A DNA stretch of 64,000 nucleotides from Paraburkholderia dioscoreae (lineage in GTDB: Bacteria > Pseudomonadota > Gammaproteobacteria > Burkholderiales > Burkholderiaceae), in assembly GCF_902459535.1 (NCBI RefSeq), contig NZ_LR699554.1, positions 3,410,001-3,474,000 of the forward strand, in the 5' to 3' direction. A program made the position numbers and the translations under genes. Below are positions 16,444 to 25,070 of this stretch, piece by piece. The first letter of the stretch is position 1. Every line of letters starts with the position of its first letter. The notes below the pieces were generated by a model, which did not search any database, had not been told where the DNA came from, and saw only the letters and a program-made list of their open reading frames with translations.

Positions 16444-17274
16444 TTAGATCACACAGCGCGCCGCGCGATTGCGTAGCGCACGCATCGCGCTGTAGGCGGT
16501 CAGCGCAGACGTCTTGGGATTGTCCGGCAGCGGTTTGCCGCACATTTCCAGCGACATCTCGCCGAACGCGCCGCGCGCCACGACGCGGTGCACGTTGCGC
16601 GTCACGTTCGGATCGGCGATCAGTCGAACCGTGGTGTGGTCCAGACCGAGGCCGGCCAGCGCGATCGTCGCGGCCACGTTGGCGTTCTTCGGATAGAGGC
16701 GCGCCGCTTCGCGCGCGCTGCCTTCGAAGATCACCTTCTCTTCGTTCAGCGTGTTCAGATCGCAGACCTGTTCCGCCGGCGTGCCGAGCCAACCCGTGGG
16801 CGGTTTGCGGCCGGTGTACAGCACTTCGTCGAGACCGCCGAGCTTGGCCGCGGCCAGCGCGTCCACGCCGCCGATTGCGCCCGAGAGCAGCGTCAGCGTG
16901 GCGTCGCCTTCATCGGCGGCGGCGGACAGTGCGTCGAGCAGCATCATGTCGGAGAGCGCGCCGATGGAAGCAACCGCGCAGTCCGTGCCGGCCTTCAGCA
17001 ACGGCACCACGTGATCGACCAATGCGCTATGTCCCGCGCATTCCAGCGCGAAATGCGGCTGACTGCTCAAGGCGGACACGGAGGCCACAACATCCACCGA
17101 GTCGCCCACTACTTCACGCACCGACCCCATATGACGCTCCGGCACGATCACGTGCGACACGCGCACCGTCGGATCGGCAGCGACCGAGCGGTACACCGCC
17201 TGGCCGATCGCGCCGAAGCCGATCATCGCGACGTCGACGGGTGCGTGATGCCCCGCGTAACCCGCATCACGCAT
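16444..17274 (-). CDS. L-aspartate dehydrogenase-like protein
   Basis: The protein is 276 aa. A Rossmann motif, [13 protein letters not shown], starts near residue 15, with the family motifs [11 protein letters not shown] and [15 protein letters not shown]. The NADX/AspDH family oxidises aspartate to iminoaspartate, or runs in reverse as a reductive amination. Inside an aromatic catabolic operon it is unlikely to serve NAD synthesis. It may release or capture ammonia or act on a related amino dicarboxylate. The ATG at 17274 overlaps the ThDP-enzyme stop by eight bases (ATGCGTGA). Confidence 0.8.
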   Translation of the reverse strand: MRDAGYAGHHAPVDVAMIGFGAIGQAVYRSVAADPTVRVSHVIVPERHMGSVREVVGDSVDVVASVSALSSQPHFALECAGHSALVDHVVPLLKAGTDCAVASIGALSDMMLLDALSAAADEGDATLTLLSGAIGGVDALAAAKLGGLDEVLYTGRKPPTGWLGTPAEQVCDLNTLNEEKVIFEGSAREAARLYPKNANVAATIALAGLGLDHTTVRLIADPNVTRNVHRVVARGAFGEMSLEMCGKPLPDNPKTSALTAYSAMRALRNRAARCVI

Positions 17275-18925
17275 GTTCCGGCTCCTGTTCCTTGACCGGC
17301 GGGCCCGCGAACGCGGTGGCGAACGAGCCGACCGACAGCATGTCCACTTCGACCAGCACGGGCCCGGTCTTCGCCATGCCTTCGCGAATGATCGCGTCGG
17401 CCTGGTCGAGCGATTTGATGCGGTAGTGCGTGAGTTTCAGGCTCTCGCAGAACTGCGCGAAATCCGGCTGATGCAGATCGACATAGCAACGGCGGCCACC
17501 GTATTGCGCGTCCTGAATGTTGCGGATCACGCCGTAGCACTGGTCGTTCATCAGCACGATCATCACGTTGGCGTTTTCCTGCACGGCCGTGGCGAGTTCG
17601 CCGACGTTGACCATCAAGCCGCCGTCGCCGACGAGGCACACGGTTTTCGCCGCGCTGCCCGCAAGCGCCGCGCCGATGCCCATCTGCATGCCCTGGCCGA
17701 TACCGCCGCCGAGCGCATGAACGCCAGCACGCGGCGAGAAAATCTTCAGCATGCGGTTGCCCCACGTGCTGTTCGAGATCGTGACGTCGCGCACCCAGTT
17801 GTAGTCGCGGCCCACCGCCCCTTGCAGCGCGTCGACGAGACGCTTGTACGGGCCGAGGCCTTTGCCCACATCGGCGACGGCGCTTTCGCGCGCGGCAGCG
17901 AGGTCTTGCGCGAATGCCGGATCGACCTTGAGGCGTCCTTCGAGCAGCGTCGCGAGTTCTTCCAGCACAGCCGATGCATCGCCGTGAATGAACATCTCGT
18001 TGCGATAGCCGCGGTTATCGGCGAGCGCGTCGGCGTCGATGCGATACAGCGGTTGCGGCAGCGCGAGCTTGTACTTCAGCGTTTCATTGCCACGCAAACG
18101 CGAACCAACCACCACCAGTGCATCGCACGTCTTGTAGAAGCTCTCGACCGCCGCGTGCACGTTGAACGCGCCGAGCGTCGCCGGATGGTCTTCCGGCAGC
18201 ACGCCACGGCCTTGCACGCTGGTCACGACGCCAAAACCCAGCGCCACCAGACGCTCAACTGCCCTGGTCGCATGGCGCGTACCACCGCCCAGCCACAACA
18301 GCGGGCGCCTGGCCGTGGCCAGCAAATCGGCGAGTTGCGCGACACGTTGCTTGCAATGGGTGAGCGTCGTGATGTGCGGTGCGGCCAGATCGGCGGGCCA
18401 TTCGACTTCGGCAGCCTGAATGTCGATGGGAATCTCGACGCTCACCGGGCCGCTCGGTGCGGTCTGCGCGACGCGCACGGCTTCGCGGATCGTCGGCAGC
18501 GCGGTTTCGACCGAACGCACGCGAAACGCGGCCTTCGAGATCGACGACAGCATCGACAGCTGATCCGGTGCTTCGTGAATGTATGCGAGATCCTGATCGA
18601 GGTATTCGGTTTCGATCTGGCCGGTGACATGCAGCAGCGCCGTGCCCGCGGTCAATGCTTCGACCATCGCGCCCGCTGCATTGCCCGCAGCGGTGCCCGT
18701 GCTGGTAAACGCGACGCCGAGGCCGCCGGAAACACGTGCGAGGCCATCGGCCATGTTCACCGCGCCGGCTTCGCCGCGCGCGCCGACATAGCGGATCTTG
18801 CCGCGGTTGTGGATCGCGTCGAGGATCGGCATGTTGTGGATCGAGATCACGCCGAATGCGGTTTGAACGCCGCATTGCTCGAGAAAGGCGGCGATCAGTT
18901 CGCCAACGGTGGTTTTATTAGACAT
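17267..18925 (-). CDS. ThDP-dependent enzyme, acetolactate synthase/benzoylformate decarboxylase family
   Basis: The protein is 552 aa with the three-domain layout: N-terminal PYR domain with catalytic Glu52 ([14 protein letters not shown]), central FAD/NAD-like domain, C-terminal PP domain with the ThDP motif [15 protein letters not shown]. The family carboligates or decarboxylates 2-oxo acids. With aspartate dehydrogenase and aldehyde dehydrogenase next door, a 2-oxo acid decarboxylation giving an aldehyde is plausible. The start at 18925 is chosen for CTGGAGG upstream and an 8-bp overlap with the SDR stop (ATGTCTAA). An upstream start would add eight residues. Confidence 0.85.
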   Translation of the reverse strand: MSNKTTVGELIAAFLEQCGVQTAFGVISIHNMPILDAIHNRGKIRYVGARGEAGAVNMADGLARVSGGLGVAFTSTGTAAGNAAGAMVEALTAGTALLHVTGQIETEYLDQDLAYIHEAPDQLSMLSSISKAAFRVRSVETALPTIREAVRVAQTAPSGPVSVEIPIDIQAAEVEWPADLAAPHITTLTHCKQRVAQLADLLATARRPLLWLGGGTRHATRAVERLVALGFGVVTSVQGRGVLPEDHPATLGAFNVHAAVESFYKTCDALVVVGSRLRGNETLKYKLALPQPLYRIDADALADNRGYRNEMFIHGDASAVLEELATLLEGRLKVDPAFAQDLAAARESAVADVGKGLGPYKRLVDALQGAVGRDYNWVRDVTISNSTWGNRMLKIFSPRAGVHALGGGIGQGMQMGIGAALAGSAAKTVCLVGDGGLMVNVGELATAVQENANVMIVLMNDQCYGVIRNIQDAQYGGRRCYVDLHQPDFAQFCESLKLTHYRIKSLDQADAIIREGMAKTGPVLVEVDMLSVGSFATAFAGPPVKEQEPEHA

Positions 18926-19727
18926 GTCGTGCAACGCCTCCAGAAACATCGATATGACTGCCCGTCGTATAGGACGACAGCGTCGTAGCCAGATAAAAGA
19001 GCGCTTGAGCGGCTTCTTCGGGGCGACCGAAGCGGCCTAGCGGAATGTTTTTCTTGCGCGCCAGCTCGGCGGTCCAGTCCTCCCAGCTCTGACCCGGCTG
19101 CGCTTCTTTCGCGTAACGGCGGCGCCATTGACCCGATTCGACAATGCCGATCAGAATCGAATTGACGCGGATGCGCTGCGGCGCAAGTTCCACCGCGAGC
19201 GACTTGAGCAGGTTCTGCACACCGGCACGCGCCGACGAAGTCGCCACCATGTGCGGCTCGGGTTGCAGTGCGAGCAGCGAGTTCACGCAGACAATCGCGG
19301 CGTTACTGTTCGATGCGGCAACGTCTCGCAGCATCGGCAGAAACGCGCGGGTCGGGCGAATCACGCTGAAGTACTTCAGGTCGAGTTCTTCGCGCCAGGC
19401 TTCGTCGGTGGTGTCGGCGAAAGTCGACACGCGGCCCTGGCCGGCGTTGTTGATCAGCATGTCGGCGCGGCCAAAGCGGCTCTGCACGGCTTCCGCGAAA
19501 GCTTTTACGTCGTCGGCGTCGAGCACGTCGCAGCGGCGCGCAAGCAGTTGCGCCTGCGGGAACTGCGCCTTCAGCGCGGCTTCCGCCTGCGCGAGACGTT
19601 CGGTGTCGCGGCCGCAGATCGCGACCGAGGCGCCGGCCCGCAGAAACAGTTCGGCAGTGGCGAGGCCGATGCCGGACGAGCCGCCCGTCACCACCGCTAC
19701 CTGCCCGGTCAAGTCGATTTGGATCAT
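18918..19727 (-). CDS. SDR family protein lacking the catalytic Tyr/Lys
   Basis: The protein is 269 aa. The cofactor motif TGGSSGIG (about 14-21) and NNAG (about 92-95) are intact. At the YxxxK position the sequence reads MVATSSARAG, so the Tyr and Lys are replaced by Met and Ser. A subset of SDRs (PRK07062-like, by recollection) shares this PHMVATSSARAG pattern. It may use a different chemistry or bind substrate without classic dehydrogenation. The ATG overlaps the IclR stop as TGATG. Confidence 0.82.
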   Translation of the reverse strand: MIQIDLTGQVAVVTGGSSGIGLATAELFLRAGASVAICGRDTERLAQAEAALKAQFPQAQLLARRCDVLDADDVKAFAEAVQSRFGRADMLINNAGQGRVSTFADTTDEAWREELDLKYFSVIRPTRAFLPMLRDVAASNSNAAIVCVNSLLALQPEPHMVATSSARAGVQNLLKSLAVELAPQRIRVNSILIGIVESGQWRRRYAKEAQPGQSWEDWTAELARKKNIPLGRFGRPEEAAQALFYLATTLSSYTTGSHIDVSGGVARHV

Positions 19728-20611
19728 CAGAGCCCCAATGCCTTCATGTATTTGCTGCCCGCATTCGGCCCACCCTTCGGCCGATAGTTGAGCCGCTGCG
19801 AAAGATCGTCGGCGGCGCGGCGGACCTTGTCGATCAGGCCGCTATCGAGCAGCGACGCGTCGATCTCGTGGCGCGGAATCGTCGTCGTGATGACGGCGAC
19901 GATGCGCCCCGTGTCGTTGCGCACCGGCGCGCTGACCACCGAAATGCCGCGCTCGAACGACGACTCGCTGATCGCGAAACCACGCCGTGCGTCGTCGCGA
20001 ATCCGTTCATACAGGTCGTCGACGGTGGTGGGCGTCTGCTTCGTGAAGCGTTCGAGTTCCGGCTCGGGATAGAGCTTTTTCAACTCGTCGAGCGTCAGGT
20101 CGCCCATCAGGACCTGGCCGTGCGTGGTGGCGTGAGCCGGCAGACGCGTGCCTACATTCACCTTCACCGAGCTGAAAATCGGCGTATGGCTTTGCGCCTT
20201 GGCGACGAACACGACGTCGCGTCCATCGCGGATCACGATATGGCTGGTGAGGCCCGTTTCCGTACGCAGCGCTTCGATGACCGGCAAGCCGAGGTCGGTC
20301 AGTTCGAGCGAGCTCAGATATTCGAAGCCGAGCCGCAGTACCGCAACGCCGAGGCGATAGTTGCGGTCCTTGTCGGCACGCTCGAGAAAGCCGAGCGATT
20401 CCAGGGTTTGCAGCAGACGGAACACCGTCGTGCGAGGAATCTTCAGGCGTTTCGATAATTCCGGTGCGCCGAGAACCGGCTCGCGTGGCGAGAACTCCGT
20501 GAGAATCTTCAAACCGCGTTCGAGACCCGGCACCCGGTAGGCAGTGTCGCCATTGGTGTCGTTGCGGTCGTCGTCCGCGTCGCGCTCGGCGTTAATGGTG
20601 TCGGGCGTCAT
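19727..20611 (-). CDS. IclR-family regulator inside the operon
   Basis: The protein is 294 aa. An N-terminal winged helix-turn-helix (about 30-90; APELSKRLKIPRTTVFRLLQ) is followed by an IclR effector domain (about 105-275; SSVKVNVGTRLPAHAT, ESSFERGISVVSAPV). It is very similar to the second IclR protein at 26248-27222. Its position between the hydrolase and SDR genes implies autoregulation with the operon. The palindrome at 24654-24673 is the best candidate operator. Confidence 0.92.
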   Translation of the reverse strand: MTPDTINAERDADDDRNDTNGDTAYRVPGLERGLKILTEFSPREPVLGAPELSKRLKIPRTTVFRLLQTLESLGFLERADKDRNYRLGVAVLRLGFEYLSSLELTDLGLPVIEALRTETGLTSHIVIRDGRDVVFVAKAQSHTPIFSSVKVNVGTRLPAHATTHGQVLMGDLTLDELKKLYPEPELERFTKQTPTTVDDLYERIRDDARRGFAISESSFERGISVVSAPVRNDTGRIVAVITTTIPRHEIDASLLDSGLIDKVRRAADDLSQRLNYRPKGGPNAGSKYMKALGL

Positions 20612-21502
20612 TCATTGGCTCCGTTGTCCGTCGCTCGTGCGACAGAACGTGTCGATGATCGCGGTGTACGCGGCGGGTGCTTCGATATAGCCGGCGTGCC
20701 CCGCGCGAGGCACGACCTGCAACTTGGTGCCCGCGGCCAGCGCGATACGCTCGCAGGCTTCGGGCGTGGTAATGGTGTCGTCGGCACCGACGGCCACGTT
20801 GATGCGGCCCTGGTGGCGCGCGAGGTCACTCGCCAGATCGGCGTTGGCGAGCAGATGCGTGGCCTGCGCATAACCGTGCGGGATCACGCGCGCCATGTTC
20901 CAGCGCACCCATGCGCGAGCTTCGTCGCTTGCATGAGCGGACAACATATTGGTGCTGCGTTGTTCGGCGAGACCTTGCGGGCCGAGTTCGTTCAGCATCG
21001 CGAGACGCTGATCGCGCTTCGTGTTGCGTACCTCCGCCGACGCCGCGCCGTAACCGCCAGCCGGCGACAACAGCAGCAACCCGGCCACGCGCTGCGGATG
21101 CATCACGGCAAACGCGCCGGCTATGATCGCGCCGAGCGAATGCCCAAGCAGCACGCATCGTTCGATGCCGAGCGCGTCGAGCCATTCCTTCAGCACGTTC
21201 GCGTAGTCAGCCGCAGTTGGCGAGTCGGCCGCGACCGGCGTGGAGGCGCCATAACCCGGCGCATCCCATGCCAGCACGCGGCGCGTCGCGCCAAGCACTT
21301 CGAACTGCTGCACCCACGACGCCGCGCCCGAACCGATACCGTGCAGCAACACGAGCGGCAGCGCGCCGCTGTCGGCGCTATCCACTTCGCGATAGCTCAC
21401 CGCGCGTTGCGACGCCAGCCAGATCTGCTGCGCCGGGAAACGCGCAAGGCGCGCTTCGAGCGTGGCGTGTGGATCTGCGGTAACGGATGGAACAGCGGAC
21501 AT
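20612..21502 (-). CDS. Alpha/beta-fold hydrolase (meta-cleavage product hydrolase type)
   Basis: The protein is 296 aa. Oxyanion motif LLHGIGSG (52-59), nucleophile Ser122 in LLGHSLGA, acid Asp241/242 in VGADDTITTP and His269 in RAGHAGYIEAP form a complete triad. Size and operon partners match BphD/MhpC-type enzymes that hydrolyse the C-C bond of ring-fission products. The stop is followed directly by the IclR start (TGAATG). Confidence 0.87.
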   Translation of the reverse strand: MSAVPSVTADPHATLEARLARFPAQQIWLASQRAVSYREVDSADSGALPLVLLHGIGSGAASWVQQFEVLGATRRVLAWDAPGYGASTPVAADSPTAADYANVLKEWLDALGIERCVLLGHSLGAIIAGAFAVMHPQRVAGLLLLSPAGGYGAASAEVRNTKRDQRLAMLNELGPQGLAEQRSTNMLSAHASDEARAWVRWNMARVIPHGYAQATHLLANADLASDLARHQGRINVAVGADDTITTPEACERIALAAGTKLQVVPRAGHAGYIEAPAAYTAIIDTFCRTSDGQRSQ

Positions 21503-21548
21503 GATTTCCTTCGCGGGTGTTTTTGAAACTGCGGTAGCGTTTGAAGGC

Positions 21549-22076
21549 TTAGCGCTTGAGGCTGGCCAACGGCGAATCCGGCGGATACGTCGGCGTAATC
21601 GGCTTCGGTGAACCGAGCATCACGCACATCAACGCGTCTTGTTCACCAATGTTGATTTCCGTGCGATACACGCCCGGCGGCACCGAGATCAGATCGCGCT
21701 CGCCGAGCACGGCTTCCCACGTTTCGCCGTCTTTCTCGCAGATCACTTTCATCTTGCCGCGCAGCACGAAGAAAATTTCTTCGACATCCATATGAATATG
21801 GCTCGGGCCGATGTTGCCGGCCGGGATCACCATCGTCGAGAACGTGAAGCCGCCTGCGGGCACCGTGTTCACGTCTTTCGCGACGCCCGTGCCGCCCGTG
21901 CCGACATAGCGCATTTGCGCGCGGCGATACTTCGGGTCGTAGTCGGCCTGGAACTTCAGTGCATCCCAGTCATAGCGACGCGTTTCCAGGCGCGCGACGC
22001 GGCTGTCCAGCCATTGGGCAAAGCTCGCGTCCGCGGGTTGTTCCCACGATTTGCGTTCGATATCGGCGTCCGCCAT
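21549..22076 (-). CDS. Cupin-domain protein
   Basis: The protein is 175 aa. A single conserved beta-barrel spans about 60-165, with the cupin motif 1 signature GPSHIHMDVEEIFFVLRG carrying the usual two His and one Glu as metal ligands, and motif 2 around PPGVYRTEIN. It may be a small metal-dependent dioxygenase or isomerase, or a ligand-binding accessory. The start at 22076 is set by AAAGGAG eight bases upstream. It shares the operon with the Rieske oxygenase. Confidence 0.82.
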   Translation of the reverse strand: MADADIERKSWEQPADASFAQWLDSRVARLETRRYDWDALKFQADYDPKYRRAQMRYVGTGGTGVAKDVNTVPAGGFTFSTMVIPAGNIGPSHIHMDVEEIFFVLRGKMKVICEKDGETWEAVLGERDLISVPPGVYRTEINIGEQDALMCVMLGSPKPITPTYPPDSPLASLKR

Positions 22077-22102
22077 CTCTTTCTCCTTTCGATTCGACAA
22101 GA

Positions 22103-22870
22103 TCAATTCATCACGAAGCCGCCGTTGACCGGCAGCAGTTGGCCGGTCACGAAGCGAGCGGCATCGGACAACAGGAACAGCACCGGCCCGGTGACGTCGT
22201 CGGGCACTTGTGCGCGCGTGAGCGCGCGGCCTTGCAGGTAATACTGATGACGCTCGGCGGGCACATACGCGGTCGCCTCGACTTCGGTCAGTCCCGGCGC
22301 GATCGCATTGACCGTCACCTGATGCGCGCCGAATTCACGCGCCAGCGAGCGGGTCATCGAGATCACCGCGCCCTTGCTGGCGACGTAAGCGAGCAGCTTC
22401 GGCGCACCCCACATCGCCGTGTCCGAGGCAATGTTGACGATGCTGCCGCGGCCCGAGTCGCGCAGATACGGCAGCGCTGCGGTGCTCATCAACCAGGTAC
22501 CGCGCACGTTGACGTTCATCACGGCGTCCCAAGTCTCGACGGACAACTCGTCGGCGAACTTACCGCCTGAGTTGGTGATGGCCGCGTTGTTGATCAGTGC
22601 GTCAATGCCGCCGAGTTGCGCCGCGCCCTGCTCAGCGAATTGCTTGATGCTTGCGGGGTCGGCAAGATCGAGCGGCACGTAAGTGACCGCATGACCTTGT
22701 TCGGCGAGCGACGCTGCTAGCGCTTCACCTTCTTCATGCAGCACGTCGCCGAACACCACGCGCGCGCCGGCTTGCACCAGCGAGCGGACGAATGCCGCGC
22801 CGAGACCGCGCGCGCCGCCCGTCACCAGGACGCGACGTCCGTTGAGCGCTGCGGGCGCGTCGTTATGCAT
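22103..22870 (-). CDS. SDR family dehydrogenase
   Basis: The protein is 255 aa. TGGARGLG (about 18-25), NNAA, a Ser in NIASDTAMWG and the YVASK active site are all intact, so it should be a working NAD(P)-dependent dehydrogenase. It may rearomatise the cis-dihydrodiol produced by the Rieske dioxygenase, the role of BphB-type enzymes, though this is inferred. Its ATG at 22870 overlaps the oxygenase stop by eight bases (ATGCATAA). Confidence 0.88.
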   Translation of the reverse strand: MHNDAPAALNGRRVLVTGGARGLGAAFVRSLVQAGARVVFGDVLHEEGEALAASLAEQGHAVTYVPLDLADPASIKQFAEQGAAQLGGIDALINNAAITNSGGKFADELSVETWDAVMNVNVRGTWLMSTAALPYLRDSGRGSIVNIASDTAMWGAPKLLAYVASKGAVISMTRSLAREFGAHQVTVNAIAPGLTEVEATAYVPAERHQYYLQGRALTRAQVPDDVTGPVLFLLSDAARFVTGQLLPVNGGFVMN

Positions 22871-23954
22871 GGCTGTGACCTGCTTCTGCCGCTGCCGGCG
22901 TGGCGCTGGCCACTTGAGCGCGATGCGCGTCCAGATCGGCGAAGTGCTGCTGCGCACGCTGACGCAACATGCGGCGCACGCGCGTCATGCCGACGTCGTG
23001 CTGATACAGAAACTCGTGATCGCGCGCATTCGGCGCCATGCTTTCCAGCACATAGCGGTCTTGCTCCAGCACGGCCCAATGCAGACCTTCCAGACGGTTG
23101 CGATACATGAAACGCCATGCGTCGCGCTGCCAGCCTTGCACCTTGCGGGTACGCCAGAAATAGACCTGGCAGTTGTCTTCGTCGACGGGAACGGCGAAGC
23201 CGATGATCCCGAAGTTGCCGCCCGGCCCGAACTTCTTCTTGTACGGAATCGCGAGACGCATCCACAGGCAACCGGTTTCGCCGAGTTCCACCCAGTCGAA
23301 ATTCACATCGCGCTGGCCGATCTTTTCGAACATCAGTCCGGTTTCGGTCTTGCGCACGCGCATGTCGGCCTGCTTGTCGCCTTCAGCCATTGAATGCGAG
23401 GTCGCGTGCAGATACGCGCCGTGCATCGGGTCCATCACGTTGTCGATCGCGTACTGGTAATTGCACTTCCAGTGCGACATGCACAGGAAGCTCGCGTATT
23501 CCTCGCCGACCAGTTCTTCCGGCAGCACGAGCGGCGCGGGTTCTTTATGCGCGTCGTCGCCGAACCACAGAAAAATCGCGCCGGCATGCTCTTCGACCGG
23601 ATACGACTTCACGCACTTCTGGCCTTCCAACGGGCAGTTCGATACAGCAGGCACCTTGGTAACCGTGCCACCGCCGTCGACTTCAATGCCGTGATACCAG
23701 CATGCGACGCTGCCGCCGAGGTTCCAGCCGAGCGACAGACGCGCGCCGCGGTGCGGGCAGCGATCTTCGAGCGCGCGGACTTTGCCTTCCTTGTCGCGCC
23801 ACAGCACGATCTGGTCGCCCAGCCGCGTGATGCCGACCGGCGCGTCGCCGACTTGCCAGCTCGGCGCAACGGGATACCAGTAGTTGCGCAGACCTTTGTT
23901 CAGATAGGACTGGATCGGGTCGGCCGCGCCTTGCGTTGTATTGGGGGACGTCAT
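22863..23954 (-). CDS. Rieske non-heme iron oxygenase, alpha subunit
   Basis: The protein is 363 aa, in the size range of single-subunit-type oxygenases such as carbazole or phthalate oxygenases. Rieske [2Fe-2S] ligands are Cys66/His68 (RCPHRG) and Cys85/His88 (CWYHGI). Catalytic iron ligands are His178 and His183 with bridging Asp175 (NVMDPMHGAYLH). No beta subunit is present in the operon. It hydroxylates the substrate ring using electrons from the ferredoxin and reductase encoded in the same operon. The substrate is not deducible from sequence. Confidence 0.93.
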   Translation of the reverse strand: MTSPNTTQGAADPIQSYLNKGLRNYWYPVAPSWQVGDAPVGITRLGDQIVLWRDKEGKVRALEDRCPHRGARLSLGWNLGGSVACWYHGIEVDGGGTVTKVPAVSNCPLEGQKCVKSYPVEEHAGAIFLWFGDDAHKEPAPLVLPEELVGEEYASFLCMSHWKCNYQYAIDNVMDPMHGAYLHATSHSMAEGDKQADMRVRKTETGLMFEKIGQRDVNFDWVELGETGCLWMRLAIPYKKKFGPGGNFGIIGFAVPVDEDNCQVYFWRTRKVQGWQRDAWRFMYRNRLEGLHWAVLEQDRYVLESMAPNARDHEFLYQHDVGMTRVRRMLRQRAQQHFADLDAHRAQVASATPAAAEAGHSHA

Positions 23955-24002
23955 GAAAAGACTCCGGATGCGGATGCGATGAACGTGTTCGGGAAAGCGC
24001 GC

Positions 24003-24314
24003 TTATTCGGCGAGCAGGCGGAATTCGGCGGCGAGGCGCTCGGCGTCCCACGTATTGCCTTCCGGAGTGCGGAAGCCGACGCGGTTCAAACCGTCGACCA
24101 CTTCCTGCAACTCCGTTGCGCCCGCTTCGAACACTTTTTCGAGCGCGTCGCCGAAATCGTTTTCGTATTGGGTCGGCTCGGCCTTGCGCGTTTGCCAGAT
24201 GAAGTTCTCGCTTTCGCCCGGCTTCTCGATCACGCCCTTGCCGGCGACGTTGTTCGGCTGCGGCGCGAGCCACGGCTTCAGGAAGGGATTGAAGTTCACG
24301 GTTTGCTCTCGCAT
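24003..24314 (-). CDS. Small conserved protein between oxygenase and ferredoxin
   Basis: The protein is 103 aa and soluble, with no signal peptide. The N-terminus (FNPFLKPWLAPQPNNVAGKG) is Pro/Asn-rich. The C-terminal half contains a helix-turn-helix-like segment (LQEVVDGLNRVGFRTPEG, WDAERLAAEF) resembling the recombinase-like HTH seen in some small proteins beside Rieske oxygenases. A DNA-binding role seems unlikely given its place between oxygenase and ferredoxin. An accessory or assembly role is a guess. Confidence 0.7.
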   Translation of the reverse strand: MREQTVNFNPFLKPWLAPQPNNVAGKGVIEKPGESENFIWQTRKAEPTQYENDFGDALEKVFEAGATELQEVVDGLNRVGFRTPEGNTWDAERLAAEFRLLAE

Positions 24315-24315
24315 G

Positions 24316-24630
24316 TCATTCCACCTTGATCTGGATTTCTTCGCCGGCGAGACGTACCGAATACGTCTTCAGGTCGCGGCCACCCGGCTCTTTCAGGCAT
24401 TTGCCGGTCGGGATATGGAACACGGCTTCGTGCAGCGGGCACTCGACGGTGTCGCCGTCGATAAAGCCTTGCGTCAGCAACGCGTACGCATGGGGGCAGA
24501 CGTTTTCCAGCGCATACAGCGCATCGCCCACCTTGTAGATGCCGATCTCCGTGCCGTCGAGTTTGAACTCGAGCGGCGCGTCATCGGACAGGTCGCCGGC
24601 ATGGCCGGCGCAGCGCCATTGTTCAGTCAT
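24316..24630 (-). CDS. Rieske-type ferredoxin
   Basis: The protein is 104 aa. It has [2Fe-2S] ligands Cys45/His47 (VCPHAYALL) and Cys64/His67 (ECPLHEAVF), the pattern of BphA3/CarAc ferredoxins. It shuttles electrons from the reductase (12663-13928) to the oxygenase (22863-23954). It is the first gene of the 14-gene operon, with AGGAGAAGG before the ATG. Confidence 0.92.
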   Translation of the reverse strand: MTEQWRCAGHAGDLSDDAPLEFKLDGTEIGIYKVGDALYALENVCPHAYALLTQGFIDGDTVECPLHEAVFHIPTGKCLKEPGGRDLKTYSVRLAGEEIQIKVE

Positions 24631-24653
24631 TTCTCGCCTTCTCCTGAAGCCCT

Positions 24654-24673
24654 ATGTTCCATATACGGAACAT
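24654..24673. promoter_or_regulatory. Candidate IclR operator palindrome
   Basis: ATGTTCCATATACGGAACAT is a near-perfect 20-bp inverted repeat located 24 bp upstream of the first operon gene and just inside the predicted transcript, a typical repressor position. Two IclR-family proteins are encoded nearby. Confidence 0.55.
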
Positions 24674-24690
24674 CAGTTCGTGTATGGATA

Positions 24691-24696
24691 ATTATA
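24691..24696 (-). promoter_or_regulatory. Predicted -10 box of the aromatic operon
   Basis: The reverse strand reads TATAAT. No good -35 box is evident (a T-rich run lies 17 bp upstream), which may point to activator dependence. Confidence 0.4.
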
Positions 24697-24916
24697 GGAG
24701 CGGCTTCGGCGAGAAAAAATAAAAATCTGGACGGGTAGGGGAAAACACCGAGTGTGGCGGCCAAAATACATCGCCGCGCGAACCGGCGAGACCGGCGCCT
24801 GTGCGCGCCAAGCCTTACAGCGCTTGGCTTTGAGCCGTATTTTCAGACGAAACCGACAGCCCTCATGCGGGTTTGTACGGGGTCCGAAAATTTATTTTGA
24901 CCACTTCTAGACTCAC

Positions 24917-24922
24917 TATAAT
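24917..24922 (+). promoter_or_regulatory. Predicted -10 box of the porin gene
   Basis: TATAAT, with a weak ATTTTG/TTGACC-like -35 region upstream at imperfect spacing. IclR-like half-sites follow within 35 bp downstream. Confidence 0.4.
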
Positions 24923-25070
24923 TTTCCATAGGCGATACAAACGCCCATAGGTGGAACATAAAGCGTAGCAGTTTTGGCGCATAAACCCAGAACTGCATTC
25001 AACCCAAAGCAAGGATCAGGGACGACGAATCTGGCGAAAGCTATCCGTCGTGTGATCAGGAGAACCAACG

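Larger units (their letters stand above)
24631..25070. other. Divergent control region between ferredoxin and porin
   Basis: A 440-bp gene-less stretch holding the promoters of the leftward operon and the rightward porin, the operator palindrome at 24654-24673, and porin-side half-sites similar to it (TTCCATAG near 24925, GGAACAT near 24953). I see no other feature. Confidence 0.7.

Noticed and set aside
17273..18988. 571-aa open frame opposite the ThDP enzyme
   Set aside because: It mirrors the codon pattern of the real gene on the other strand, with His/Arg-rich sequence typical of antisense shadows in high-GC DNA.
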